A stretch of DNA of 64,000 bases, taken from contig NZ_MLCF01000022.1 of assembly GCF_001879105.1 (NCBI RefSeq), forward strand, positions 18,822 through 82,821, given 5' to 3'. The translations under genes and the position numbers were made by a program. This stretch comes from Mangrovactinospora gilvigrisea (GTDB lineage: Bacteria; Actinomycetota; Actinomycetes; Streptomycetales; Streptomycetaceae). The notes under the pieces are model-generated. The model did no database searches. It saw only the letters and a program-made list of their open reading frames with translations, and was not told where the DNA came from. Shown here in pieces: positions 9,351 through 18,467 of this stretch (within the stretch, counting starts at the first letter, position 1; each line of letters begins with the position of its first letter).

Positions 9351-9377
9351 GCCCCGGGGCGGCACACGCCCCGGGGC
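9351..9377 (-). terminator. Hairpin between pup and prcB (terminator or attenuator)
   Basis: Two copies of the palindrome GCCCCGGGGC (9351-9360 and 9368-9377) pair with each other as a 10-bp stem with a 7-base loop, 17 bases past the pup stop. The first copy also sits inside a 16-base palindrome (9348-9363), so alternative folds exist. It could lower prcBA expression relative to the abundant Pup tag. Confidence 0.75.
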
Positions 9378-9393
9378 GAGAACTGCAGGGGGC

Positions 9394-9612
9394 CTATTGG
9401 CCGCCCTTCTGGACGAATCCCCGAACGAAATCCTCGGCATTGGACTCGAGCACATCGTCGATTTCGTCGAGAACGTCATCGACATCTTCGCTGAGCTTTT
9501 CGTGCCTTTCCTTTACGTCTTCCGAGACCTCGGCCTCGGGCGCCTGCTCCTCGACCTCCTCGGAGCTGCGCGTCGCCCGCTGCTGGCCGCCGCCGGTGTC
9601 GCTGCCTGCCAT
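9394..9612 (-). CDS. pup: Prokaryotic ubiquitin-like protein Pup
   Basis: A 72-residue, acidic, mostly disordered tag. It has an N-terminal stretch with GGGQQ, a central helix region (VKERHEKLSEDVDDVLDEID) that docks on the ARC coiled coil, and the C-terminus FVQKGGQ. Because the last residue is Gln, Dop must deamidate it to Glu before PafA can attach it. The ATG at 9612 gives the usual family length; an ATG nine bases upstream is in frame but the family starts at the second. It lies 95 bp downstream of dop. Confidence 0.97.
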   Translation of the reverse strand: MAGSDTGGGQQRATRSSEEVEEQAPEAEVSEDVKERHEKLSEDVDDVLDEIDDVLESNAEDFVRGFVQKGGQ

Positions 9613-9707
9613 GGTTCTCACCCCTCGGTGGTGGGTCGTGCCCTGACTACCACTGCCCTCGACCCTAAGTCCTCAATCGGACATTCGCCCTGAACTTTCC
9701 AGGCCGC

Positions 9708-11222
9708 TCAGCCGCCCCCGGACAGGACGCGGACCAGGTCCTCGGCCGTCCGGCAGCGGTCCAGCAGCGCCTTGACATGGTTGCGGGTGCCGCGCAGCGG
9801 CTCCAGGGTCGGGACCCGCTGCAGCGAGTCCCGCCCCGGGAGATCGAAGATGACGGAGTCCCAGGAGGCCGCCGCCACGTGCTCCGCGTACTGCTCCAGG
9901 CAGCGGCCGCGGAAATAGGCCCGGGTGTCCTCGGGCGGGGCCGTCATCGCCCGCCGGATCTCGTCCTCCTCCAGCAGCCGCTCGAAGCGGCCCTTGGCGA
10001 CGAGCCGGTTGTAGACGCCCTTCTCCGGGCGCACATCGCTGTACTGCAGGTCGACCAGGTGCAGGGTGGGGGCGTCCCAGTCGACGCCGTCGCGCCGGCG
10101 GTAGCCGTCCAGCAGCTGCTTCTTGGCGACCCAGTCGAGCTCCCGGGAGAGCGACTCGGGGTTGTTCTCCAGGCGGTTCAGCACGTCCTCCCAACGGGTG
10201 AGGACGTCCCGGGTCTGCTCGTCGGCGTCGACGCCGTAGCGGTCCTCGACGTACTTGCGGGCCAGCTCGCAGTACTCCATCTGCAGCTGGACCGCGGTGA
10301 GCTTGCGCCCGCTGCGCAGCCGCACCAGATGCTGCAGCGTCGGGTCGTGGGAGACCTGGTGGAGGGTGCGGACCGGCTGGTCGACCGCCAGGTCGATGCT
10401 GATGAAGCCGTCCTCGATCATGGCCAGCACCAGCGAGGTGGTGCCCAGCTTGAGGTACGTCGAGACCTCGGAGAGGTTGGCGTCCCCGATGATCACGTGC
10501 AGCCGGCGGTACTTCTCGGCGTCCGCGTGCGGCTCGTCGCGGGTGTTGATGATCGGCCGCTTCAGCGTCGTCTCCAGGCCGACCTCGACCTCGAAGTAGT
10601 CCGCGCGCTGGCTGATCTGGAAGCCGTGCTCCTGGCCGTCCTGGCCGATGCCGACCCGTCCGGCGCCGGTGACCACCTGGCGGGAGACGAAGAACGGGGT
10701 GAGGTGCCGGACGATGTCCGAGAAGGGCGTGGCCCGGGCCATCAGGTAGTTCTCGTGGCAGCCGTAACTGGCGCCCTTGTTGTCGGTGTTGTTCTTGTAC
10801 AGGTGCAGGGGGCTCGCCCCGGGCACCTCGGCGGCCCGCAGCGCCGCCTCGGCCATCACCCGCTCGCCGGCCTTGTCCCACAGCAGGGCGTCGCGCGGGT
10901 TGGTGGTCTCGGGGGCGGAGTACTCGGGGTGCGCGTGGTCGACGTAGAGCCGCGCGCCGTTGGTGAGGATGACGTTGGCCAGGCCGATGTCCTCGTCGGT
11001 GAGCTGGCTGGCGTCGGCCGCGTCGCGGGCGAGGTCGAAGCCGCGGGCGTCCCGCAGCGGGTTCTCCTCCTCGAAGTCCCACCGGGCGCGGCGGGCGCGC
11101 TGCATGGCGGCCGCGTAGGCGTTGACGATCTGCGACGAGCTGAGCATGGCGTTGGCGTTCGGGTGTCCGGGCACGGAGATGCCGTACTCGGTCTCGATGC
11201 CCATCACGCGACGTACGGTCAT
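9708..11222 (-). CDS. dop: Deamidase/depupylase Dop
   Basis: A 504-residue paralogue of PafA that converts Pup-Gln to Pup-Glu and also removes Pup from substrates. It has [14 protein letters not shown] at the N-terminus, the Dop-loop insertion (about residues 40-80) absent from PafA, and the catalytic aspartate at residue 95 in [31 protein letters not shown] and [18 protein letters not shown] match the active site. It shares direction with pup and probably its transcript. Upstream, 273 bp separate it from arc; this gap includes an arc-side terminator hairpin. Confidence 0.97.
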   Translation of the reverse strand: MTVRRVMGIETEYGISVPGHPNANAMLSSSQIVNAYAAAMQRARRARWDFEEENPLRDARGFDLARDAADASQLTDEDIGLANVILTNGARLYVDHAHPEYSAPETTNPRDALLWDKAGERVMAEAALRAAEVPGASPLHLYKNNTDNKGASYGCHENYLMARATPFSDIVRHLTPFFVSRQVVTGAGRVGIGQDGQEHGFQISQRADYFEVEVGLETTLKRPIINTRDEPHADAEKYRRLHVIIGDANLSEVSTYLKLGTTSLVLAMIEDGFISIDLAVDQPVRTLHQVSHDPTLQHLVRLRSGRKLTAVQLQMEYCELARKYVEDRYGVDADEQTRDVLTRWEDVLNRLENNPESLSRELDWVAKKQLLDGYRRRDGVDWDAPTLHLVDLQYSDVRPEKGVYNRLVAKGRFERLLEEDEIRRAMTAPPEDTRAYFRGRCLEQYAEHVAAASWDSVIFDLPGRDSLQRVPTLEPLRGTRNHVKALLDRCRTAEDLVRVLSGGG

Positions 11223-11421
11223 GCCGCCTCCTCACCGTGTTCGGCGCGGCGCCCGGGATGGGCTCCGGCCGCGTGCGTTCCCGCTCCGCACGTGCACTTT
11301 CGTTCCCCCGGACCGAGCGTAGAACGCGGACGCGCCCAAGGGGAGATCATTTCACCGGATAAGTCGACGACTCGTCATACGGCCGGTACGGGTGGGCCGT
11401 CCGAGACGCGCCCGGCCGCGA

Positions 11422-11443
11422 GCGACCCGTTGATGGGGGTCGC
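11422..11443 (-). terminator. Hairpin downstream of arc
   Basis: GCGACCC (11422-11428) pairs with GGGTCGC (11437-11443) around an 8-base loop, about 50 bases past the arc stop. The remaining 11223-11421 should hold the dop promoter, but I see no convincing -35/-10 pair. Confidence 0.6.
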
Positions 11444-11495
11444 CCGCAGCCGGTCGTCGTCCGTTCTGCCGTTGTCCGTCGCGGTTGGCTGGCGC

Positions 11496-13259
11496 TTACA
11501 GGTACTGCCCGGTGTTCGCCACCGTGTCGATGGAGCGCCCGGTGTCCGCGCCCTGCTTGCCGGTGACGAGCGTGCGGATGTAGACGATCCGCTCGCCCTT
11601 CTTGCCGGAGATGCGGGCCCAGTCGTCCGGGTTGGTGGTGTTGGGCAGGTCCTCGTTCTCCTTGAACTCGTCCACGCAGGCGTTGAGGAGGTGGGAGACG
11701 CGCAGGCCCTTCTGGCCGTGGTCGAGGAAGTCCTTGATGGCCATCTTCTTGGCGCGGCCCACGATGTTCTCGATCATCGCGCCGGAGTTGAAGTCCTTGA
11801 AGTACAGGACCTCCTTGTCGCCGTTGGCGTAGGTGACCTCCAGGAAGCGGTTCTCCTCCGACTCGGCGTACATCCGCTCGACGGCGGTGGCGATCATCGC
11901 GTCGAGGGTGGAGCGGGTGTGGCCGTCGTGCTCCTTGACGTCGTCCGGGTGCAGCGGCAGCCCCTCCACCAGGTACTTGGAGAAGATGTCGCGCGCCGCC
12001 TCGGCGTCCGGCCGCTCGATCTTGATCTTGACGTCCAGGCGGCCGGGCCGCAGGATCGCCGGGTCGATCATGTCCTCGCGGTTGGAGGCGCCGATGACGA
12101 TGACGTTCTCCAGGCCCTCCACACCGTCGATCTCCGACAGCAGCTGCGGGACGATGGTGTTCTCCACGTCCGAGCTGACCCCGGAGCCGCGGGTGCGGAA
12201 GAGGGAGTCCATCTCGTCGAAGAAGACGATGACGGGGGTGCCCTCGCTCGCCTTCTCGCGGGCCCGCTGGAAGACCAGGCGGATGTGCCGCTCGGTCTCG
12301 CCGACGTACTTGTTGAGCAGCTCGGGGCCCTTGATGTTGAGGAAGTAGCTCTTGCCCTGCGCCTGCCCGGTGACCTCGGCCACCTTCTTGGCGAGGGAGT
12401 TCGCCACCGCCTTGGCGATCAGGGTCTTGCCGCACCCGGGCGGGCCGTAGAGCAGCACGCCCTTCGGGGGCCGCAGCTGGTGCTCGCGGAAGAGGTCCGG
12501 GTAGAGGTAGGGCAGCTCGACGGCATCCCGGATCATCTCGATCTGGTTCCCCAGACCGCCGATCTTGGTGTAGTCGATGTCCGGGACCTCTTCGAGGACC
12601 AGCTCCTCGACCTCGCTCTTGGGCACCCGCTCGTAGACGTAGCCGGAGCGGGGGTCCAGCAGCAGGGCGTCGCCGGCGCGGATCGGCTGGTCGCGCAGCG
12701 GCTCGGCGAGCCGCACCACCCGCTCCTCGTCGGTGTGCCCTATCACGAGGGCGCGCTCGCCGTCGGCGAGCAGCTCCTTGAGGGTGACGATGTCGCCGAC
12801 GGTCTCGAACTCGAGCGCCTCGATGACATTGAGCGCCTCGTTGAGCATGACCTCCTGACCGCGCTTCAGGCCGGCCAGGTCGATGTTGGGGCTGACGTTC
12901 ACCCGCAGCTTGCGGCCGCCGGTGAAGATGTCGGCCGTCTCGTCGTCGTGCGCCTCGAGGAACACACCGAACCCGGACGGCGGCTGGGCCAGTCGGTCGA
13001 CCTCTTCCTTGAGGGCCACGATCTGGTCGCGGGCCTCGCGCAGGGTCGAGGCCAACCTCTCGTTCTGGGCCGTCACCCCGGCCAGGCTGCTCTGCAGCTC
13101 GACGATCCGCTCTTCGAGGATCCTCGTGTGGCGCGGAGAGTCGGCCAGTTTCCGGCGCAGGACGGCGATCTCCTGCTCGAGGAACGAGATCTGGCTGGCT
13201 GCGTCGCCCGTGCCCCGTGCACGCGCGCCGCGGTTGATGTCGTCGTCGTGGGCTGCCAC
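11496..13259 (-). CDS. arc: Proteasome-activating AAA ATPase ARC (Mpa)
   Basis: A 587-residue protein with, in order, an N-terminal coiled coil (about residues 20-90) that binds Pup, tandem OB folds (about 95-235), and an AAA module with Walker A GPPGCGKT (about 272-279) and Walker B VIVFFDE ending near 349. The C-terminal NTGQYL tail docks into the PrcA ring. It unfolds pupylated proteins and feeds them to the proteasome. The GTG at 13259 is chosen over one at 13268 because GGAGGT lies seven bases upstream and the family begins AAHDDD. It starts divergently from the ferredoxin gene. Confidence 0.97.
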   Translation of the reverse strand: MAAHDDDINRGARARGTGDAASQISFLEQEIAVLRRKLADSPRHTRILEERIVELQSSLAGVTAQNERLASTLREARDQIVALKEEVDRLAQPPSGFGVFLEAHDDETADIFTGGRKLRVNVSPNIDLAGLKRGQEVMLNEALNVIEALEFETVGDIVTLKELLADGERALVIGHTDEERVVRLAEPLRDQPIRAGDALLLDPRSGYVYERVPKSEVEELVLEEVPDIDYTKIGGLGNQIEMIRDAVELPYLYPDLFREHQLRPPKGVLLYGPPGCGKTLIAKAVANSLAKKVAEVTGQAQGKSYFLNIKGPELLNKYVGETERHIRLVFQRAREKASEGTPVIVFFDEMDSLFRTRGSGVSSDVENTIVPQLLSEIDGVEGLENVIVIGASNREDMIDPAILRPGRLDVKIKIERPDAEAARDIFSKYLVEGLPLHPDDVKEHDGHTRSTLDAMIATAVERMYAESEENRFLEVTYANGDKEVLYFKDFNSGAMIENIVGRAKKMAIKDFLDHGQKGLRVSHLLNACVDEFKENEDLPNTTNPDDWARISGKKGERIVYIRTLVTGKQGADTGRSIDTVANTGQYL

Positions 13260-13536
13260 GGTCCTCACCTCCTCCGGGGAGCTGGACGCTACCCGACCCT
13301 ACCTGTGCCGGGGTGTGTTGAAACCCCGAGATCGGAAAGACGGAACGGATGAAGGGGGATCTTCACCCGTGCGCACGCCCCCACGCTGTACCGGATACCC
13401 ACCCTTGCCCGGCCGAAAGCCGTCGCCTGTATCGTCATTTGGGTCAACACCCGATCGCGGCGGGATTGTTCCGGAGTGCGGGAACGTCGCGCGGCGGTGG
13501 GGCGCAGGGCCCCAACAGGCAGGAACGGCAGGCGAG

Positions 13537-13821
13537 ATGTCCAGCGAAGAGCTCGAGGTGTGGATCGACCAGGAGCTGTGCACGGGCGACGGCATCTGCG
13601 CGCAATACGCACCAAATGTGTTCGAATTGGACATCGACGGGCTGGCGTACGTGAAGGGGGAGGACGACGAGCTGCGGCAGGCGCCGGGCGCGGCCGTGCC
13701 GGTGCCCCTCACGGTCCTCTCCGACGTGGTCGACTCGGCGAAGGAGTGCCCGGGCGAGTGCATCCATGTGCGCCGCCTGAAGGACCGGGTCGAGGTCTAC
13801 GGACCGGACGCCGCGAGCTGA
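13537..13821 (+). CDS. Single-cluster ferredoxin
   Basis: A 94-residue electron carrier. Cys15 and Cys21 lie in CTGDGICAQYAPNVFEL, and Cys71 and Cys75 in CPGECIHV, the arrangement of bacterial 3Fe-4S or 4Fe-4S single-cluster ferredoxins that commonly serve P450 or other oxygenases. The second loop has CPGEC rather than the plain CP of many 3Fe-4S members, so a fourth ligand is possible. A partner is not adjacent. The start ATG follows GGCAGGCGAG. The 277-bp gap to arc must hold divergent promoters. Confidence 0.9.
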   Translation: MSSEELEVWIDQELCTGDGICAQYAPNVFELDIDGLAYVKGEDDELRQAPGAAVPVPLTVLSDVVDSAKECPGECIHVRRLKDRVEVYGPDAAS

Positions 13822-13875
13822 AACTTCGTCAGGGCGCACGGGGGGCGTACGGGGGCACGGACGGCGCACACCCGG

Positions 13876-14445
13876 TCAGACCGACTGGGTGAGGCCCCCG
13901 GCGGGCTCGGTGCCCTCCAGCTTGAAGATGCCGGACGTCCACTCCCAGTGGACGTCGCCGGAGAGGTCCGCGCAGCAGCGCGGCACCTCCGGGGAGGAGT
14001 ACCCCAGCATGGTGGCCCGCAGCCGGCCGTCCTGCAGCACCAGCTTCTTGACGGTGAGTCCCTTGCGCGGGTCGAGCAGCACGATCGGCTTCGCGGTGCC
14101 GCGCGCCGGCGTGTAGAGGAAGATGCCGTCCGGCGGCGACCCCGTCCCCGCGTTGCAGTGCGCGGCCAGCGCGGTGTCCGGCCGCCCGTCGTGGTCGAGG
14201 TCGGCGGTGATCCGCTTGGTGACGGCGACGCCCACGCCCCCGCAGTCCAGCGGCACCGAGGAGACCGGCACCGCGCCCGCCCCCCGCACCGGCTCCGCGG
14301 AGTGCGCCTGGGTCTCCCCCGGGCGCCCGACCAGCACCGCCGCCGTCACCGCGGCGAGCGCGGCCGCGGTGGCCAGCCACTGCGCGGCGCCGCGCCGCCG
14401 GCTCGTCGGGGATGCGTCCTCGTGCTGGGGTGCGTCGCTTGCCAC
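13876..14445 (-). CDS. Signal-anchored secreted protein with a DxDxDG motif, unknown function
   Basis: A 189-residue protein. An Arg-rich N-terminus leads into one hydrophobic segment (about residues 22-41), giving a signal anchor with an extracellular domain. That domain has DLDHDGRPD, a calcium-type DxDxDG loop like those of FG-GAP or VCBS repeats, and a CC pair near the end. The GTG start has no close ribosome site, so it is uncertain. It converges with the ferredoxin gene and lies 31 bp downstream of trmI. No specific function can be given. Confidence 0.75.
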   Translation of the reverse strand: MASDAPQHEDASPTSRRRGAAQWLATAAALAAVTAAVLVGRPGETQAHSAEPVRGAGAVPVSSVPLDCGGVGVAVTKRITADLDHDGRPDTALAAHCNAGTGSPPDGIFLYTPARGTAKPIVLLDPRKGLTVKKLVLQDGRLRATMLGYSSPEVPRCCADLSGDVHWEWTSGIFKLEGTEPAGGLTQSV

Positions 14446-14476
14446 GCTGTCGTTCGCCCTCCGCGCAGGATCCGGC

Positions 14477-15364
14477 TCAGCCTCGGTTCGATGCCTCGTA
14501 GTCCTCGCCGTACGCGCCCTTGGCGGGCCGGCGGCGACGCAGCGGCGGGGTGACGCCGTCGGCGAGGCGACGGGCCGTCAGCAGGAACCCGGTGTGCCCG
14601 ATCATACGGTGATCGGGGCGCACGGCGAGGCCCTCGACGTGCCAGGTGCGGACGATCGTCTCCCAGGCGGCCGGCTCGGTGAAGGTGCCGTGCTCCCGCA
14701 GCGCCTCCACGACCCGGGACATCTGGGTGGTGGTGGCGACGTAGCAGCAGAGCACGCCGCCCGGCACCAGCGCCTTGGAGACCGCGTCGAGGCACTCCCA
14801 GGGCGCCAGCATGTCCAGGATGACGCGGTCGACGCCGGTCTCGTCCAGGGTGTCCTGGAGGTCGCCGACGCTCAGCTTCCACGCCGGGTGCGGCCCGCCG
14901 AAGTACCGCTCGACGTTCTTCCTCGCGATGTCCGCGAAGTCCTGGCGGCGCTCGTAGGAGGCGAGCATGCCGCCGTCGCCGACGGCCCGCAGCAGGGAGC
15001 AGCTCAGCGCCCCGGAGCCGACGCCGGCCTCCACGACGCGAGCGCCCGGGAAGATGTCGGCCATCGCCAGGATCTGCCCCGAGTCCTTCGGGTAGATCAC
15101 GGCGGCGCCGCGCGGCATGGACAGGACGAAGTCGGAGAGCAGGGGACGCAGCGCAAGGTACTCGGTGTTGCCGGAGGAGCGCACCACGGTGCCCTCGGGC
15201 GAACCGATCAGCTCGTCGTGCGGGAAGGACCCCTTGTGGGTGTGGAAGGTCTTCCCGGCTTCGAGCGTGATCGTGTGGAGGCGACCCTTGGGGTCGGTGA
15301 GCTGGACCTGGTCCCCGACCTGGAAGGGCCCGCGACGGCGGGCGGCACCGGTCGGTTCGGACAT
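14477..15364 (-). CDS. trmI: tRNA (adenine-58-N1)-methyltransferase TrmI
   Basis: A 295-residue class I methyltransferase. An N-terminal beta domain (FQVGDQVQLTDPKGR, HTHKGSFPHDELIG) is followed by SAM motif I VVEAGVGSGALS (about residues 110-121) and the motif IV region DMLAPWE. It places m1A at position 58 of the tRNA T loop, acting as a homotetramer. This gene is a regular neighbour of the proteasome genes in actinobacteria. The substrate A58 is conserved in the tRNA-Leu of this window and in both permuted tRNA candidates. Confidence 0.95.
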   Translation of the reverse strand: MSEPTGAARRRGPFQVGDQVQLTDPKGRLHTITLEAGKTFHTHKGSFPHDELIGSPEGTVVRSSGNTEYLALRPLLSDFVLSMPRGAAVIYPKDSGQILAMADIFPGARVVEAGVGSGALSCSLLRAVGDGGMLASYERRQDFADIARKNVERYFGGPHPAWKLSVGDLQDTLDETGVDRVILDMLAPWECLDAVSKALVPGGVLCCYVATTTQMSRVVEALREHGTFTEPAAWETIVRTWHVEGLAVRPDHRMIGHTGFLLTARRLADGVTPPLRRRRPAKGAYGEDYEASNRG

Positions 15365-15427
15365 GCGGAACAGGCTAGCGCAGGTACGGGCGGGGTTTCG
15401 CCGCGGTGCGCCCGGAGCCCGCGCCGC

Positions 15428-16648
15428 CTACGCGCGCTGCGCCGCCCGGAACGCGTCGTCGACGTCCGAGGTCGCCAGCACGCCGAAGACCGCGCCGTCC
15501 TCGTCGACGACGAGGTACTCGCTCGCGGGGCACGCCCGCAGCGCGTCCAGCAGGTCCTCGCCGGAGAGGTCGGCGGGGACCCGCATGCCGGGGCGGATCT
15601 CCTCGGCGAGGCCGTCCACCTCCACCCACGGCCGCCGGTGCTGCGGGGTGTCGACGATCCGGGACTCGCGGACGATGCCGTGCGGCGCGCCCGCGCCGTC
15701 CACCACCACCAGCCCGCGGGCGCCGGTCTCCTGCGCCTGCCGCAGCCCCTCGGCGAGCGAGGTCCCGGTCGGCACCGGCTGCGCGCGGCGCGCCAGGGTG
15801 CGGGCGCGCAGGCCGGGCAGCCGCTCCTTGAGCCGCGCCATCCGGATGCTGTTGCCGGCGCCGGACCACATCACCCAGGCCAGCACCGCGGCGAGGATCC
15901 AGTCGGTGGCCTCGTCGGTGACGGTGTGCCGGATGCCGCCGCGCAGCCGGGTGGCGAGCGGCAGCCCGACGAGCACGGCGACGGCGAGCACCCGCCCGAA
16001 CCAGGCCGCGGCGAGCGTCCCGGCCATCGGACGGCGGGTCAGCTTCCAGACCACCGCGCGCAGCATCCGTCCGCCGTCCAGCGGCAGCCCGGGCAGCAGG
16101 TTGAAGGCGGCGACGATGGCGTTGCTGACCATCAGCCCGGCGAGCAGCACCCCCGCCACCGAGGCCGGCGGGGCGAGCTTGCCGGCCGCCCAGAAGACCA
16201 CCGCGAGCACCGCGGAGAGCAGCGGCCCGACGAACGCGAGGGTGAACTCGCGGCCGGGCGTCTCGGCGTCCCGCTCGATCTCCGAGACGCCGCCGAAGAA
16301 CTGCAGGTGGATGCGGCGCACCGGGAGCTCGAAGCGGATCGCGGCGATGGTGTGGGCGAGCTCGTGGACCAGCACGGAGGCGTAGAAGGCGACCGCGAAG
16401 AAGAAGGAGACCAGGTAGCGGGCCGGGCCGAGGTCGGGCAGCACCCACTCCAGCTGGTTGCCGAAGACCCAGGTGATCAGCGCGGCGACGAGGAACCAGG
16501 TCGGGCCGACGTGGACGGGGACGCCGAAGAGGCGGGCGACGACGAAGCTGCCGCGGCTGCCGCCGGGCTCGGTGGGGCCGGTCGGCTGACCGGTGGTGGC
16601 CGCCGACGACTCCGGGGCGTCCGGGGCGTCCGGCGTCTCGCTGCTCAA
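15428..16648 (-). CDS. Site-2-protease-family membrane metalloprotease with CBS domains
   Basis: A 406-residue protein. It has the zinc motif HELAH (residues 95-99) in one membrane helix and the third ligand in LLPGLPLDGGR (Asp191), then further membrane spans and two CBS domains at the C-terminus. S2P enzymes cut single-span proteins within the membrane, often anti-sigma factors; the substrate here is unknown. I prefer the TTG at 16648, which has GAGGGG about nine bases upstream. An ATG at 16738 would add 30 residues and leave only 32 bp before the divergent nuclease gene. Confidence 0.88.
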   Translation of the reverse strand: MSSETPDAPDAPESSAATTGQPTGPTEPGGSRGSFVVARLFGVPVHVGPTWFLVAALITWVFGNQLEWVLPDLGPARYLVSFFFAVAFYASVLVHELAHTIAAIRFELPVRRIHLQFFGGVSEIERDAETPGREFTLAFVGPLLSAVLAVVFWAAGKLAPPASVAGVLLAGLMVSNAIVAAFNLLPGLPLDGGRMLRAVVWKLTRRPMAGTLAAAWFGRVLAVAVLVGLPLATRLRGGIRHTVTDEATDWILAAVLAWVMWSGAGNSIRMARLKERLPGLRARTLARRAQPVPTGTSLAEGLRQAQETGARGLVVVDGAGAPHGIVRESRIVDTPQHRRPWVEVDGLAEEIRPGMRVPADLSGEDLLDALRACPASEYLVVDEDGAVFGVLATSDVDDAFRAAQRA

Positions 16649-16770
16649 AGGTGTTCGTCCCCTCGTCCCGGAGCGTCCCCGTGCGGGAGTTTCCCTGCCG
16701 ATGGTAGGCACGTGCGGGGGATAAGTGGGAGACGGCACGGGTTGTCGGCGCCGGGTCGTAGGGTCGGAGC

Positions 16771-17649
16771 ATGAGTTCTGCTCCCGGGCGCCCCGTGGCC
16801 CTGTCGCCGTCCCGCGCCGACGACTTCATGACGTGCCCGCTGCGGTACCGGCTGCGGGTGATCGACAAGCTTCCGGAGACCCCCAGCGTGGAGGCCCTGC
16901 GCGGCACGGTCGTCCATGCGGTGCTGGAGCGGCTCTTCGACCTGCCGGCGCCGCGCCGCAGCCCGGAGGAGGCGGTCGCGCTGCTCCGTCCGGAGTGGGA
17001 GCGGGTGCTGGCCAAGCGTCCGGAGCTGGCGGAGCTCTTCGCCGACGCGGAGGGCGCCGCGCCGGACGCGCCGCGGCTCGCCGAGTGGCTGGGCACCGCC
17101 GAGGCGCTGCTCGGCAAGTACTTCTCTTTGGAGGACCCGACGCGGCTGCAGCCGGCCGAGCGCGAGATGTACGTCGAGACGCAGCTGGACGGCGGCCCGA
17201 AGCTGCGCGGCTTCATCGACCGGGTGGACGTCGCCCCCACCGGCGAGATCCGGGTGGTCGACTACAAGACGGGCAGGGCGCCGTCCGAGCGGTTCGTCTC
17301 GGGGGCGCTCTTCCAGATGAAGTTCTACGCGCTGGTGCTGTGGCGGCTGCGCGGGGTGGTGCCGCGGCGGCTCCAGCTGGTCTATCTGGGCGGCGACGGC
17401 CAGGTCGTCACCTACGACCCGGACGAGGGCGATCTGCGCGGCGTGGAGGTGAAGCTGCGCGCCCTGTGGGAGGCGATCCAGCGGGCCGTCCGGACGGGCG
17501 AGTGGCCGCCGAAGAAGAGCAAGCTCTGCGGGTGGTGCGATTTCCAGAAGTTCTGCCCGGAGTTCGGGGGCACTCCCCCGGAGTACCCGCTTCCGCCGGA
17601 ACTGCCGTTCGAGGAGGCGACCGAGAGCGGGTCGGGGGCCACCGGGTAG
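16771..17649 (+). CDS. RecB/Cas4-like PD-(D/E)XK nuclease with Fe-S cysteines
   Basis: A 292-residue stand-alone RecB-family exonuclease domain. The active site is seen as GFIDRVDV followed by VVDYKTG. Four cysteines, Cys22 near the N-terminus and Cys253, Cys256 and Cys262 in CGWCDFQKFC, frame the domain like the Fe-S cluster of AddB and Cas4 proteins. It has no helicase part. The neighbours give no CRISPR context, so a role in DNA repair is the more likely inference. It is followed after 9 bp by the response regulator gene, probably in one transcript. Confidence 0.9.
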   Translation: MSSAPGRPVALSPSRADDFMTCPLRYRLRVIDKLPETPSVEALRGTVVHAVLERLFDLPAPRRSPEEAVALLRPEWERVLAKRPELAELFADAEGAAPDAPRLAEWLGTAEALLGKYFSLEDPTRLQPAEREMYVETQLDGGPKLRGFIDRVDVAPTGEIRVVDYKTGRAPSERFVSGALFQMKFYALVLWRLRGVVPRRLQLVYLGGDGQVVTYDPDEGDLRGVEVKLRALWEAIQRAVRTGEWPPKKSKLCGWCDFQKFCPEFGGTPPEYPLPPELPFEEATESGSGATG

Positions 17650-17658
17650 TTTGGCGGG

Positions 17659-18363
17659 GTGACGAACACGGTCAGGGTGCTCCTGGTGGACGATCAGCCG
17701 CTGCTCCGGACCGGCTTCCGGATGATCCTCGAGGCCGAGCCGGACATCGCGGTGGTCGGCGAGGCCGGGGACGGCCGCCAGGCGCTGGAGCAGGTGCGGG
17801 TGCTGCAGCCGGATGTCGTGCTGATGGACATCCGGATGCCGCGCATGGACGGGGTCGAGGCGACGCGCCGCATCTCGGCGGACGGAGCCGCCTCGGGCGG
17901 GTCCGGCCGCGCGTCGCGGGTGCTGATGCTGACGACGTTCGACCTCGACGAGTACGTGGTGGACGCGCTCCGCGCGGGGGCGAGCGGGTTCCTGCTGAAG
18001 GACGCGCCGGCCGCGGAGCTGGTCCAGGCGATCAAGGTGGTGGCGCAGGGCGAGGCGATGCTGGCGCCCAGCATCACCCGGCGCCTGCTGGACCGCTTCG
18101 CGGAGCGGCTGCCCTCGGCGGGCGGCGAGGCCGCCGGCGCGGAGGCGGGGCGGGCGGAGGCGCTGCTGACGGAGCGTGAGCTGGAGGTGGTCCGGGCGGT
18201 GGCGCGGGGGCTCTCCAACGCGGAGATCGCGGGCGAGCTGTTCGTCTCGGAGACGACGGTGAAGACGCACGTGGGCCACGTGCTGACGAAACTGGGGCTG
18301 CGGGACCGGGTGCAGGTGGCGGTCTTCGCGTACGAGTCGGGGTTGGTGCGGCCGGGCGGGTGA
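17659..18363 (+). CDS. NarL/LuxR-family response regulator (orphan)
   Basis: A 234-residue two-domain regulator. The receiver has the acidic pair at residues 11-12, the phospho-acceptor Asp57 in VVLMDIRMP and Lys114 in FLLKDAP. A LuxR-type helix-turn-helix follows (TERELEVVRAVARGLSNAEIA through VKTHVGHVLTKLGLRDR). A short Gly/Ser/Ala insert (about residues 73-86) lengthens the receiver between alpha3 and beta4. No histidine kinase gene is adjacent. It starts with GTG just downstream of the nuclease gene. Confidence 0.93.
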   Translation: MTNTVRVLLVDDQPLLRTGFRMILEAEPDIAVVGEAGDGRQALEQVRVLQPDVVLMDIRMPRMDGVEATRRISADGAASGGSGRASRVLMLTTFDLDEYVVDALRAGASGFLLKDAPAAELVQAIKVVAQGEAMLAPSITRRLLDRFAERLPSAGGEAAGAEAGRAEALLTERELEVVRAVARGLSNAEIAGELFVSETTVKTHVGHVLTKLGLRDRVQVAVFAYESGLVRPGG

Positions 18364-18375
18364 CCGCCGCGCGGT

Positions 18376-18390
18376 GCGGGGCCGCCCCGC
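18376..18390. terminator. Hairpin between converging genes
   Basis: GCGGGG (18376-18381) pairs with CCCCGC (18385-18390) over a 3-base loop, 12 bases past the response regulator stop. It may serve both that gene and the converging binding-protein gene. Confidence 0.55.
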
Positions 18391-18467
18391 CCCCCGACTC
18401 ACGGTCCGCTGTTCCCACTCGCGGCGGGCGACCCGAGAACGGGCCCGTCACCCGGCGGCGCCGACGA

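Noticed and set aside
9777..13352. Very long open frame opposite dop and arc (over 1100 codons)
   Set aside because: It is a codon-composition shadow of dop and arc on the other strand; the text is Gly/Val/Leu-rich without motifs, and the opposing genes are certain.
16771..17649. A CRISPR-linked Cas4
   Set aside because: The nuclease domain and cysteines fit, but there is no repeat array or other cas gene in the window.
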